Of a stretch of DNA of 33,871 bases, positions 1 to 8,501 are shown piece by piece. The notes beneath the pieces are model-generated. The model was not told where the DNA came from and ran no database searches. It saw nothing but the letters and a program-made list of their open reading frames with translations. A program made the translations under genes and the position numbers. Source of the DNA: Micrococcales bacterium (GTDB taxonomy: Bacteria > Actinomycetota > Actinomycetes > Actinomycetales > Cellulomonadaceae); the NCBI GenBank assembly GCA_009777345.1, contig WRMB01000039.1, forward strand, positions 1 through 33,871. The letters are read 5' to 3'. How positions within the stretch are numbered: the first letter of the stretch is position 1; every line of letters starts with the position of its first letter.

Positions 1-1
1 C

Positions 2-1444
2 GGCTCTTCACAGTTGAGGGTGTAGTGGGCTGACGGGTGAGGGTTGGTAGGGGCGGCGCGTCGGTCGTCGGTGGGGTCGAGGTCTTCCGATGATGGAGGT
101 TCTCACGCCGCCCAGCAGGAAGACCTCGACATGTCCCACGCTACCTTCGACGCGCCTGACCTGACCACGTTCTGCCGGTTGGACGGTCTGGGTCTGGAGG
201 TGACCGGGCAGCAGGTCACCGCCGAGCGGGCGGTGCTGGCCTGTCGGGTCGTCGAGCCGGACGCCTGGTGCAGACGGTGCGGGTGCGAGGGGTCTGCCAT
301 AGGTACGGTGAAGCGGTCGTTGGCGCACGTGCCGCTGGGGTGGCGTCCCACGACGTTGCTGGTCACGGTAAGGCGGTACCGGTGCGCCGGGTGCGGGCAC
401 GTGTGGCGCCAGGACACCACGGCGGCGGCCGAGCCGCGGTCGAAGATCTCTCGTGGTGGGCTGCGGTGGGCGCTGGAGGGTCTGGTGGTGTGCCACCTGG
501 CTGTGGCCCGCCTGGCCGCCGGTCTGGGCGTGTCGTGGAACACCGCCAACGACGCGGTCCTGGCCGAGGGGCACCGGGTGCTGATCGCCGACCTGACCAG
601 GTTCGACGGTGTCAAGGTGATCGGTGTCGACGAGCACTGCTGGCGGCACACCCGCCGCGGCGACAGGTACGTCACCGTGATCATCGACCTGACCCCGGTC
701 CGCGAGGGCACAGGCCCGGCCCGGCTGCTGGACATGGTCGAGGGCAGGTCGAAGAAGGTGTTCGCCACCTGGCTGGAGGCCCGCCCCCAGGCCTGGCGCG
801 ACCAGATCGAGGTCGTGGCGATGGACGGGTTCACCGGGTTCAAGACCGCCGCCGCCGAGCAGCTGCCCGAGGCGGTCGAGGTCATGGACCCCTTCCACGT
901 CGTCAGGCTCGGTGCCGAAGCGCTGGACAGGTGCCGTCAACGGGTCCAGCAGGAGACCCTGGGGCACCGAGGCCGTAAGGGGGACCCGCTGTTCACCGCC
1001 CGCCGGACCTTGACCACCGGCGCCGACCTGCTCACCGACACCCAGGCCGAGCGCCTGCAAGACCTGTTCGCCACCGACGCCCACGTCCAGGTCGAGGCGA
1101 CCTGGGGCATCTACCAGCGCATGGTCGCCGCCTACCGCGACGAGGACCGTGCCAAGGGCCGTTCCCAGATGCGGGCCGTGATCGACTCGCTGGCCAGCGC
1201 CGTCCCGACCGCCCTGACCGAGCTGCGCAAGCTCGGCACCACCCTGGACAAGCGCGCCGAGGACGTCCTGGCCTACTTCGACCACCCCCGAACGTCGAAC
1301 GGCCCCACAGAGGCGATCAACGGCCGGCTCGAACACCTACGAGGCACCGCCCTCGGCTTCCGCAACCTCACCAACTACATCGCCCGCTCGCTGCTGGAAG
1401 CCGGAGGTTTCCGACCGCTGCTACACCCTGGATTGCGATGAGCC
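2..1444 (+). mobile_element. ISL3-family insertion sequence, complete copy
   Basis: The element is bounded by imperfect 24-bp terminal inverted repeats at 2..25 and 1421..1444 (19 of 24 positions match when one is reverse-complemented; the first nine inner bases CTACACCCT are identical). One transposase gene fills it. The length of 1443 bp is normal for ISL3 elements. A second, inverted copy of the same right end is found at 33766..33871. Only one base lies outside the left end in this window, so the target-site duplication (8 bp is usual in this family) cannot be tested. Confidence 0.88.
131..1441 (+). CDS. ISL3-family transposase (IS204/IS1001/IS1096/IS1165 type)
   Basis: This 436-aa DDE transposase mobilises the surrounding element. 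In order it shows an N-terminal zinc-binding knuckle (C47-x2-C50, C85-x2-C88), a helix-turn-helix around residues 115-145, and a catalytic core. Likely acidic residues are D167 (in GVDEH), D232 (in AMDGF) and E394 (in SNGPTEAINGRL), with the family motif MDPFHVV at 252-258. I chose the ATG at 131 because the open frame upstream overlaps the IS end and does not look like transposase, and 436 aa is the usual family length. The stop lies inside the right inverted repeat, as ATGA: the TGA overlaps an ATG that can start translation in flanking DNA, and this matters for the right-hand copy. The frame is intact, so the gene may be active. Confidence 0.92.
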   Translation: MSHATFDAPDLTTFCRLDGLGLEVTGQQVTAERAVLACRVVEPDAWCRRCGCEGSAIGTVKRSLAHVPLGWRPTTLLVTVRRYRCAGCGHVWRQDTTAAAEPRSKISRGGLRWALEGLVVCHLAVARLAAGLGVSWNTANDAVLAEGHRVLIADLTRFDGVKVIGVDEHCWRHTRRGDRYVTVIIDLTPVREGTGPARLLDMVEGRSKKVFATWLEARPQAWRDQIEVVAMDGFTGFKTAAAEQLPEAVEVMDPFHVVRLGAEALDRCRQRVQQETLGHRGRKGDPLFTARRTLTTGADLLTDTQAERLQDLFATDAHVQVEATWGIYQRMVAAYRDEDRAKGRSQMRAVIDSLASAVPTALTELRKLGTTLDKRAEDVLAYFDHPRTSNGPTEAINGRLEHLRGTALGFRNLTNYIARSLLEAGGFRPLLHPGLR

Positions 1445-1546
1445 CCCAAAGCCGAGCTGGAGGCCAAGCTGCGGCAGATCGTCCGCGACGCCCAAGAACG
1501 CCTCACCCGACGCGGCATCTCCGCGGCACTGCCCGACGACACCTGA
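1445..1546 (+). pseudogene. 3' fragment of an unidentified gene cut by the IS
   Basis: Directly after the IS end an open frame runs 33 codons to a TGA. It reads like a real protein C-terminus: helical and charged, with ELEAKLRQIVRDAQERL followed by a short tail ending in PDDT. No start codon or RBS precedes it, so it is probably the surviving end of a gene interrupted by the IS. Its family is not recognisable. It converges on the minus-strand array. Confidence 0.45.
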
Positions 1547-1589
1547 CTGGTCTTGTTCGGATTCTGCACCTTCGGCTGGGCGCGGTCAT

Positions 1590-1650
1590 TTCGAGACTTC
1601 TGCCGCGGATTCGAGAGTAAAACTCTCGAATCCGCGGCAGAAGTCTCGAA
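1590..1650. repeat. Perfect inverted repeat, 29-bp arms, 3-nt loop
   Basis: The left arm 1590..1618 and right arm 1622..1650 are exact reverse complements around an AAA loop. It sits between the ends of the converging plus-strand fragment and paralog 1. It could act as a bidirectional terminator, but it has no T-run and the arms are far longer and more perfect than usual intrinsic terminators. A recent origin as a small palindromic mobile sequence or a snap-back duplication is an alternative. Confidence 0.9.
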
Positions 1651-1680
1651 TCGGTGCAGTTGCGCCTGATGCGCCCCCCA

Positions 1681-1700
1681 CGCCTTGCCCCACCAAGGCG
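1681..1700. terminator. Short hairpin after paralog 1
   Basis: A 7-bp stem (CGCCTTG / CAAGGCG) with a 6-nt loop lies 40 bp beyond the stop of paralog 1. There is no clear T-run. Placed after the last gene of the chain it could help termination, alone or with the larger hairpin next to it. Confidence 0.35.
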
Positions 1701-1739
1701 AGGAGAGCAACGCACTGGTCTCGTTCGGTGGCCGTCGGC

Positions 1740-4700
1740 TCACGCATCGGCTGCTCCCAGAACGGCGAGCAGGGCGCGGGCCTTCGTCACGGCTGCGGAC
1801 CTGCCTCGTCTCGCGGCGAGGCCTTCGAGGCCGGGCCAGCGGGCCGCGTCGGCGGGGATCAGACCGCGTCGGGCGGCTTCGCACAGGTGGTCGGCGTGGA
1901 ACGTGGTGATGTCGAGCACCCGGTTCAGCCACCGTGGGAGCGGGCCGCCCGACGCCCCGGCGACCCTGACCGGTTCGGTGAGCAGCGGCCACAGCGTCGG
2001 CAGGGCTTCGGGGTGTCTCTCCAGCACCCGTACCAGCGTCGTGGGGTCGATCTCCGGCAGGTCCAGCAAGGCCGCCGTGGCGATCCGGACCGCGGCCGAA
2101 CCGATCAGGTTCTTCTCCACCAGGTCGACGACCAGGCAGCACCGCTGGTCCGTCCCGTCTTGGACGGCCAGCAGCAGAGCCACCGTAACCAGGGACGTGG
2201 ACAAGGGCGGGGCCGCGGTGCGAGGGCGGGAGCTGTCTCCGGCCTCCCGGTTGCGGTGCTCGCTGGCCGTCAGCCGCTCGGTCTGGTCGTCCCAGAACAA
2301 CCACCAGTAGTCGTTCCGCTTACCTCCGGGGACGGCGCGTCTGCCGAACGCGGCTGTGATGTCTCCCCTGGTCGTGGTCCCTGGGGCGTGTCCGGCGCTC
2401 ATGTCAGCCGGGTGGGACGGGCCGGCGAACGACGAGTCGTCCAGGCGCGGGACTGGCGCGGTCTGCGCCTCAGAGCCGTCGGGCTGACACTGGCGGGCCT
2501 TGCACTGTCCTTCGTTGAGCAGGTCACGGTAGCCCACACCGTCGTGGCACTTCTTGACCACCTGGAACTGGACGTCGGGGTGGTCAGGCAGCATCATGTC
2601 GACACGCAGCTGCCCCGGGCCCAGCCAGGAGGCGGCGATCTTCACGTCGTCGACCAGGGCTGGGAGCGCGCCTGCGCCTTCCGGCCAGATCTCCTCGAAC
2701 CGTGGGCCTGTCGCCGCGACCCTGGGGGCAGGTTCGACGGGTGCGGGCAGCCCGGAGACGACCTCACGGGCGATGCTCACCGCCTGCGACGAACCGACCC
2801 GGGCGGTGAGGGCCCGGACACCCGGGAGGTCGAGCGCTGTCGGTTCGGCCAGGCCGGTGGCGACAGCGTGGCGGACCTCCGGCAGCAGATCAGCGACGAC
2901 CCCGGCGATATCGGCGGCGCCGACGGCCACCCGGGGCCCGGACGTGGCCCGCACCAGCAGATCGTCCAGCACCGGCCACACCACCGAGAGCATCCCGAGC
3001 CGGGCGATATCGGCCAGCGTCCTCGCCATCGCCGGGAGGGTGCGCGACCCGTCCCAGTCCGCCTGGGTGTCAGCCGCGCCGGGACGCAGCAGACCTCGCT
3101 GCCACGCCTCGTCCAACGCCAGTGCGACGTCGGATGCGGCGTCCGGGTGGGGATCGTGCTGGGCGGCCAGAAAGCTGAGCGTCGTGTGCGACGAGAACGG
3201 TGTGCCTCGCTGTGCGACCTGGCGCAGCAGAACACCGACACTGCTCCCTTGGTCCAACGCCTGCGTCTCAAGCCAGTCGGCCCACCCGGTGGCATCACCC
3301 CACCCCGGAAGCACCTCCATCCGGCGTTCGCGCGGGCCGAGCCGCTGGGGAAAGCGCCGCAACGACGCGGGCGGGGACCAGGCGAGCGCACGGTCGTCAG
3401 GTCTCGGTGGGCCTTGCGCCCACCCCCGGGCGACAGGTGTGATCAACCCGTCGGTCTCAGGCTCGACGATCGGGTCGGCGAGGTACCGGCTGACGGCGGG
3501 CCCGGCTGCGACCTTCATGGGCTCGCCCGAGCCGAGCAGCACCGGGATGCTGATGTCGTCGAACCTCGCCCGAAGGTCGTCGGCGGCGTCGAGACGCAAC
3601 CTGGTCAGGGCAAGGAACAGGTCGGCCTCCGACGCTCCGACGCCCGCGTCCTGGTACTCGCCCAGGCGACCCAGGAGGTCAACGGGAGTGATACGCAGGT
3701 CGACGGTGCTCGGCTCGGACAGCAAGCATGGGACTTCGCCAAGCCTGTGGAACACAGCGATATCGCGGGCCTCCAACGGGCAACGCGATCTGCTGTCCGC
3801 AAGCTCGCCAGCAGCCCAGCTCCGCACCCACCCAACTCCAGCACCCGAGGTGTCACGCGCCCCGCTCAACGCGGCACGGGCCAGGGCCGGGTCGCGACGG
3901 GCAACCGCGTTAGCCACGACCAAGAACCGTTCCACCACCACGTCGCACACCTGGGACCAGCCGCGCCCGGCCAGCTCGGCCGCCAGCTGGGTGAGGGCTT
4001 CGGGTGTCTGCTCCCCCCGGTCGAACCGCGGCACCTGCCAGACCGGCGGCGTGGGCTGCCACAGACCTTGGACGACCGGCTCGGCGTCGACGACCGGTTC
4101 CAGACCCCAACGGTCGACGACCGTCCGCACAGCACGAACCAGCGAGCCGTCACGACCGGTATCGAGCGCCACCACCTGCGGACCGACCACGTCGCACGTC
4201 GCGTCGGAGGGTCGCGGACGGGCGGCCAGCGCCTTCAGCACCGGACGCAACGCCTTCTTCGTCGGTGCGGTCAGGGCAGCCGTCGCCACGTCGGCCAGGA
4301 GCTCGTCGTCCACCCCGGCGATCAGCACCGGCGCCAGACATTCGATCAGGTACGGGTCGCCACCGGCCAGGACCGGCACCAGCGACTCACCTCGCGCCAC
4401 GATCTCACCGTCCGTGGCATGCAGGTCTTCGAGCCACACCTTCAGCCAGCGCTGGGCCGGGTTGAACTGGTCGCTGCGACCGGCTCCCGGCGCCGCGTCC
4501 ATGGCGCTGAGCACCAGGTCGACCATGGTGTCTCGGTCGACCCAGCCGCGCTCCGCACCAGCCAACGCTGCCTGGAGGATGTCGGCACCCCGACCGCTGG
4601 CGAAAGCGACCCGAACATGGTCGACGAAACGGTCCCGGACCACCTCGGGACGCACCGTCTCGTACTGCCTCCACACAGGTTCACCGACGCATGCGAGCAC

Positions 4701-5222
4701 CTTGGCCCGCCAGCTGTCGAGGTAGTCGCGGTGGTCGGGCACTTCGAGCTGGTAGTGAGCGACGAGCCGGACCGCCACATCAGGGCAGCGCTCGGAACCG
4801 TGCCGGACGAACGTCTGGGCGAACGCCGCTCCCCGCTCGACCATGACGGCAAAGAGCGTGTCCTCAAAAGCCGCCGCCTCGTCGCTGTCAGACAGCTTGT
4901 TGCTCGGGTACCGACCGGGCTGCGGTCTGCCGGTCGCTTGGCACACGATCCCGGCGGCGCGCTTGGCGCCCACCCCCAGACGGATCGCGAACAACCACAG
5001 CATCACCGCGTCGACGTCGAAGTACGTGGCCCATCTCCAGGCACCGTGACGAGCAGACGTAGGAACCGCGCTCCACTCCCCCGTCCGCAGCCCCGCCAGC
5101 GCCGCCTTCTTCTGGGCCGGGGTGCCCAACGGCAGCGTGGGCACGTCAGCGTAGGCCGCGTCGGCCCAGCCCAGCTCTTTGAAGATCGCGACCGCCTCGT
5201 CCAGGCGGGGGTTGGGGGGCAT
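1740..5222 (-). CDS. Large DUF6493/DUF7824-like helical protein, paralog 1
   Basis: A 1160-aa cytoplasmic protein with no signal peptide or membrane segment. Segments, by alignment to its five relatives here: N-terminal domain 1-145 (MPPNPRLDEAVAIFKELGW, then PLGT-AQKKAALAGLR); helical block 145-380 with VRLVAHYQ, LKVWLEDLHATD and TAPTKKAL (318-325); VPRFDRGEQTPEAL near 397-410; LLSEPSTVDLRIT at 500-512; EADLFLALTRL at 532-542; a GLLRPG block; DLPGVRALTAR; and the C-terminal tail WPGLEGLA...VTKARALLAVL. These spacings match by eye the actinobacterial DUF6493/DUF7824/DUF7825 proteins, whose function is not established to my knowledge. The region after the DLPGV block carries a loose insertion (about residues 870-960) not shared by the others. 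The start overlaps the stop of paralog 2 as TGATG, so translation is probably coupled. It is the last gene of the chain. Confidence 0.8.
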   Translation of the reverse strand: MPPNPRLDEAVAIFKELGWADAAYADVPTLPLGTPAQKKAALAGLRTGEWSAVPTSARHGAWRWATYFDVDAVMLWLFAIRLGVGAKRAAGIVCQATGRPQPGRYPSNKLSDSDEAAAFEDTLFAVMVERGAAFAQTFVRHGSERCPDVAVRLVAHYQLEVPDHRDYLDSWRAKVLACVGEPVWRQYETVRPEVVRDRFVDHVRVAFASGRGADILQAALAGAERGWVDRDTMVDLVLSAMDAAPGAGRSDQFNPAQRWLKVWLEDLHATDGEIVARGESLVPVLAGGDPYLIECLAPVLIAGVDDELLADVATAALTAPTKKALRPVLKALAARPRPSDATCDVVGPQVVALDTGRDGSLVRAVRTVVDRWGLEPVVDAEPVVQGLWQPTPPVWQVPRFDRGEQTPEALTQLAAELAGRGWSQVCDVVVERFLVVANAVARRDPALARAALSGARDTSGAGVGWVRSWAAGELADSRSRCPLEARDIAVFHRLGEVPCLLSEPSTVDLRITPVDLLGRLGEYQDAGVGASEADLFLALTRLRLDAADDLRARFDDISIPVLLGSGEPMKVAAGPAVSRYLADPIVEPETDGLITPVARGWAQGPPRPDDRALAWSPPASLRRFPQRLGPRERRMEVLPGWGDATGWADWLETQALDQGSSVGVLLRQVAQRGTPFSSHTTLSFLAAQHDPHPDAASDVALALDEAWQRGLLRPGAADTQADWDGSRTLPAMARTLADIARLGMLSVVWPVLDDLLVRATSGPRVAVGAADIAGVVADLLPEVRHAVATGLAEPTALDLPGVRALTARVGSSQAVSIAREVVSGLPAPVEPAPRVAATGPRFEEIWPEGAGALPALVDDVKIAASWLGPGQLRVDMMLPDHPDVQFQVVKKCHDGVGYRDLLNEGQCKARQCQPDGSEAQTAPVPRLDDSSFAGPSHPADMSAGHAPGTTTRGDITAAFGRRAVPGGKRNDYWWLFWDDQTERLTASEHRNREAGDSSRPRTAAPPLSTSLVTVALLLAVQDGTDQRCCLVVDLVEKNLIGSAAVRIATAALLDLPEIDPTTLVRVLERHPEALPTLWPLLTEPVRVAGASGGPLPRWLNRVLDITTFHADHLCEAARRGLIPADAARWPGLEGLAARRGRSAAVTKARALLAVLGAADA

Positions 5223-5490
5223 CAGTCACCTCTCAGGACGGCGAGCAGGGTGCGAGCCTTGGTCAGAGCGGCCGTCTTGCCCGGCTGAGAGGCAAGCTCT
5301 TCGAGACCGGGCCAGCTGGACGCGTCGGCGGGAATCAAGCCGCGTCGGGCGGCCTCACGCAGGTGCTCGGCGTGCAGGAGAGCGACGTCGAGCACCCGGT
5401 TCAGCCAGCGCGGCGGCGAGCCTTCGGATGTACCGGCGAACCGGATCGGCTCGGTGAGCAACGGCCACAGGACCGGCAGAGTCGTCGGGT
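5166..5490. repeat. Junction repeat copy 1 (paralog 1 start / paralog 2 end)
   Basis: This stretch is nearly identical to 8177..8501, offset exactly 3,011 bp. It covers the first codons of paralog 1 and the last ~90 codons of paralog 2. The first 49 bases (5166..5214) are identical to 8177..8225, and only scattered differences follow until about 5490. Such a repeat spanning two gene junctions is a substrate for unequal crossing-over or gene conversion. Confidence 0.85.
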
Positions 5491-8233
5491 ACTTTTCCAA
5501 CACTCCGACCAGTCTTGCCGGGCTCAGGTCCGATGAGGACAGCAACGTCGACAGCGCACTGCGCATATCAGAGGGACCGATCTCGCAGTCCCTGATGGCG
5601 TCGCGGAGCATCCAGCCGTCACCATACGCGACGTCCTCCAGGAGTTGGACCACACCTTTCGGATTCTTCTGCGGGGCACTGAGGACAGCGACCCACCCAG
5701 CGGGCCGCCGTCGACGAGCATCCTCCGAACAGGGCCAGACCTCCTCGAATCTCGGCCCCGTTCTCACTGGTGGCACGACCGCGGGAACTGTCGGGGTGGT
5801 GGGTAGCCCGGCGACGATCTCGCGGGCGACCGTCACCGCCTTGGACGTTCCCTTGCGGGCCCCGACTGTACGGGTGCCTGGCAGGTTGAGCACCGCAGGG
5901 TCAGCGATGCCTTCGGCTACCGCGTGCACGACCTCGGGCAGCAGGGCGGCGATGGTCTCGACCACCTCGGCCGCACCGGTGGCCAGGTGCTGGCCAGACG
6001 CGGCCACTCCGGCCAGGTCGTCCAGGATCTGCCATACCACCGCCAGCAACCCTTGGCTGGCCGCCTCACCCAGTGAACGGGCAGTTGCAGCGAGCCGGTA
6101 TGGCGGGGCATCCAGGTCCACGTAGCGAGCACCAGGGGTCCCTGGGCGCAGCAGGCCGCGCTCCCACGCCTCGGTCACCGCCCGGGCGGCGTCATCGACC
6201 GCTGCGGGGTGCGGGTCGCGCCGGGCTGCCAAGAAACGAAGCACCGCTGTCGGAGGCAACGGCACGGCGCGTGTGGCAATACCCCGCATCTCCAGGCCGA
6301 GAGCACGGTTGAACTCGGTGTCGTCCACATGCAGGACCACATCGCCCCAGGTGGGAAAGACCGCCAGGTTCACAGCCCCCCACTTGCTCAGACGGGACGG
6401 GAAGCCACGCAACGACTCAGGTACCGATTCGGCTGCCAGACCAGACCACCACTCCTCGCGCCCGACAGGTTCGACGACCGGGTCGGCCAGGTAACAGCTG
6501 ACCAGCGGACCAGCCATCAGGGTCATCGGCTCGCCGGTCTGAAGAAGCACCGGCACCTGCAGCCGGTCGAGCTCTGCACGCCACTGTTCGTCCGCGGGAC
6601 GCATATCAAGACGAGTCAACGCCAAGAACAGATCAGCCTCTGACGCGCTCGCACCCTCGTCTGCGTAGGTCCGCAACCGGACGAGCAGGTCGGCCGGGGT
6701 GATCCGCAGGTCGACCGTGCTGGGTTCGGACAACAGGCACGGCACCTCACCGAGCCGCTGGAACACAGCGACCTCGCGTGCCCACAACGGTTCGGCCGTG
6801 TTCTTGGGGTCGTCCAGACCTCTGCTGGGCCGGTCTGCGACCCATGACGCCACCGGGTCCAGCCCTCCAGCCCGTCCCGGGTGTCGTGTGACCCCAGCCA
6901 GCGCCGTACGAGCCAGCGCCGGGTCACGACGCGCCACAGCATTAGCCACTGCGAGGAAGCGCTCGACGGCGGCGCTGGAGCTGCCGACGACGCTCGGTCT
7001 GCTGCGTTCGGCCAACGACCGAGTCAACGCCTCGGGTGTCTCTTCGCCGTGGTCGAACCGGGGCACCGTCCACAGCGGCGGCGCGGGCCGCCACAGACCC
7101 TCGACCGGCAGCGTGGGTTCGACGGGAGCCTCGTCGGTCAGGCCCCATGCCTCGACGACGGCGTCCACGGCACGGGCCGACAACCGGTCACGACTGACGT
7201 CCAGGGCGGTGACCTGCGGGCCGAGCACCTCCAGCGTCTCGGCCGACGGGCACGGACGCCTGGCCAGTGCCTCCAGCACCGTCCGCAGCGCTTTCTTCGT
7301 CGGGGCGGCGAGGGCCACGGTCACCACATCGGCCAGCAGGTCGTCGTCCACCCCGGCGATGAGCCCGGGCGCCAGACGTTCGATCGTGAACGCATCACCA
7401 GCTGCCAGGACAGGTATCAAGGCTTCGCCCTGGGACCGGATCTCCTGGTCGGTGGCGTGCAGGTCGTCCAGCCACACCGTGAGCCAGACCTTGCGGTCAC
7501 CAGGCCGACCGGCCGCGTCCAGGGCGGTCAGCACCAGCTCGACAGCCTCGTCCCGGTCCAACCAGCCCTGGGCCACCCCGGCCGCCACCACCCGACCGAG
7601 AGTCTGGGTGCCGGCCACTGCTGAGGGGCTGCCCTGTGACGCGGTTGTTGGTCGGCCCGCCATGGCACCAGCCAGGACATGCTCAGCAAACCGGTCCCGA
7701 ACCACCGCCTTCAAGGCCTCGTCCTGGCCCGAGAGCGCCGCCTCGGCCTTGTTCGCCCACACCGCCAGGTACCGGAAGTCCTCAGGGATCGGAATCTGAA
7801 AGTGCGCAACCAACCGGACGGCGGCCCCAGACGACACGGGCAGGTGCTCGACGAACTTTTGGGCGAACTCCTGGCCCCGTTCCGCCACAACGGCAAAAGC
7901 GCTGTCCTCGGGAACCCTGCCCGGCCTGATCGTGGCAGCCCGACGGGCGTCCACCCCGACCCGGACCGCGAACAGCCAGAGCATCGTCAGGTCGACGTCG
8001 ACATGGGCGCGCCACGCCAGGGCGGTCCAGGAGGAGCCGACGACGTGGACCATGTCCGGGTCCTCATGCCGTGGCCACGCACCCCACTCACCCGACCGCA
8101 GCCCCGCCAGCGCGGCCTTGCGCTGCGCGTCGGTGCCCAGCGGCAGCGTGGGCGCGTCCGCACAGGTGGCGTCGGTCCAGCCCAGCTCTTTGAAGATCGC
8201 GACCGCCTCGTCCAGGCGGGGGTTGCGGGCCAT
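5222..8233 (-). CDS. Large DUF6493/DUF7824-like helical protein, paralog 2
   Basis: A 1003-aa relative of paralog 1, and the cleanest member at both ends. It has MARNPRLDEAVAIFKELGW at 1-19, PLGTDAQRKAALAGLR, the helical block with DRFAEHV, WLDRDEAVELVLTALDAAG, WLTVWLDDLHATD and AAPTKKALRTVL, then VPRFDHGEETPEAL, LLSEPSTVDLRITPADLL, EADLFLALTRL, WERGLLRPG, LNLPGTRTVGARKG and the tail WPGLEELASQPGKTAALTKA. The segment between GPRFEEVWP and LEKYPTTLPVLWPLLTEP is shorter than in paralogs 1, 3 and 5. It lacks the beta-like VRFDLMLP-type stretch, so a domain has been trimmed or replaced there. Start and stop both overlap neighbours by one base (TGATG at 8233 and 5222). No catalytic motif is evident, and a scaffold or recognition role would be guesswork. 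Confidence 0.8.
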   Translation of the reverse strand: MARNPRLDEAVAIFKELGWTDATCADAPTLPLGTDAQRKAALAGLRSGEWGAWPRHEDPDMVHVVGSSWTALAWRAHVDVDLTMLWLFAVRVGVDARRAATIRPGRVPEDSAFAVVAERGQEFAQKFVEHLPVSSGAAVRLVAHFQIPIPEDFRYLAVWANKAEAALSGQDEALKAVVRDRFAEHVLAGAMAGRPTTASQGSPSAVAGTQTLGRVVAAGVAQGWLDRDEAVELVLTALDAAGRPGDRKVWLTVWLDDLHATDQEIRSQGEALIPVLAAGDAFTIERLAPGLIAGVDDDLLADVVTVALAAPTKKALRTVLEALARRPCPSAETLEVLGPQVTALDVSRDRLSARAVDAVVEAWGLTDEAPVEPTLPVEGLWRPAPPLWTVPRFDHGEETPEALTRSLAERSRPSVVGSSSAAVERFLAVANAVARRDPALARTALAGVTRHPGRAGGLDPVASWVADRPSRGLDDPKNTAEPLWAREVAVFQRLGEVPCLLSEPSTVDLRITPADLLVRLRTYADEGASASEADLFLALTRLDMRPADEQWRAELDRLQVPVLLQTGEPMTLMAGPLVSCYLADPVVEPVGREEWWSGLAAESVPESLRGFPSRLSKWGAVNLAVFPTWGDVVLHVDDTEFNRALGLEMRGIATRAVPLPPTAVLRFLAARRDPHPAAVDDAARAVTEAWERGLLRPGTPGARYVDLDAPPYRLAATARSLGEAASQGLLAVVWQILDDLAGVAASGQHLATGAAEVVETIAALLPEVVHAVAEGIADPAVLNLPGTRTVGARKGTSKAVTVAREIVAGLPTTPTVPAVVPPVRTGPRFEEVWPCSEDARRRRPAGWVAVLSAPQKNPKGVVQLLEDVAYGDGWMLRDAIRDCEIGPSDMRSALSTLLSSSDLSPARLVGVLEKYPTTLPVLWPLLTEPIRFAGTSEGSPPRWLNRVLDVALLHAEHLREAARRGLIPADASSWPGLEELASQPGKTAALTKARTLLAVLRGD

Positions 8234-8501
8234 CAGGCACCTCTCAGGACGGAAAGCAGGGTGCGAGCCTTGGTCAGGGCGGCTGTCTTGCCCGGCTGAG
8301 AGGCAAGCTCTTCGAGACCGGGCCAGCTGGACGCGTCAGCGGGAATCAAGCCGCGTCGGGCGGCCTCACGCAGGTGCTCAGCGTGCAGGAGAGCGACGTC
8401 AAGCACCCGGTTCAGCCAGCGCGGCGGCGAACCTTCGGATGTACCGGCGAACCGGATCGGCTCGGTCAGCAGCGGCCACAGCACCGGCAGAGTCGTCGGA
8501 T
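8177..8501. repeat. Junction repeat copy 2 (paralog 2 start / paralog 3 end)
   Basis: Partner of the repeat at 5166..5490. It covers the start of paralog 2 and the last ~90 codons of paralog 3. The encoded C-termini differ at only a few residues, while the paralogs diverge strongly further in. That pattern points to recent duplication or gene conversion limited to the junction. Confidence 0.85.

Noticed and set aside
1438..1620. 60-aa ORF starting at the IS ATGA into the left flank
   Set aside because: The sequence is basic and of low information. The protein-like frame in this stretch is the other one (1445..1546).
1728..5288. 1186-aa plus-strand open frame opposite paralog 1
   Set aside because: It lies antisense to a conserved family member, its sequence is rich in R, G, P, Q and H with no recognisable motif, and similar open frames lie opposite most GC-rich genes here.
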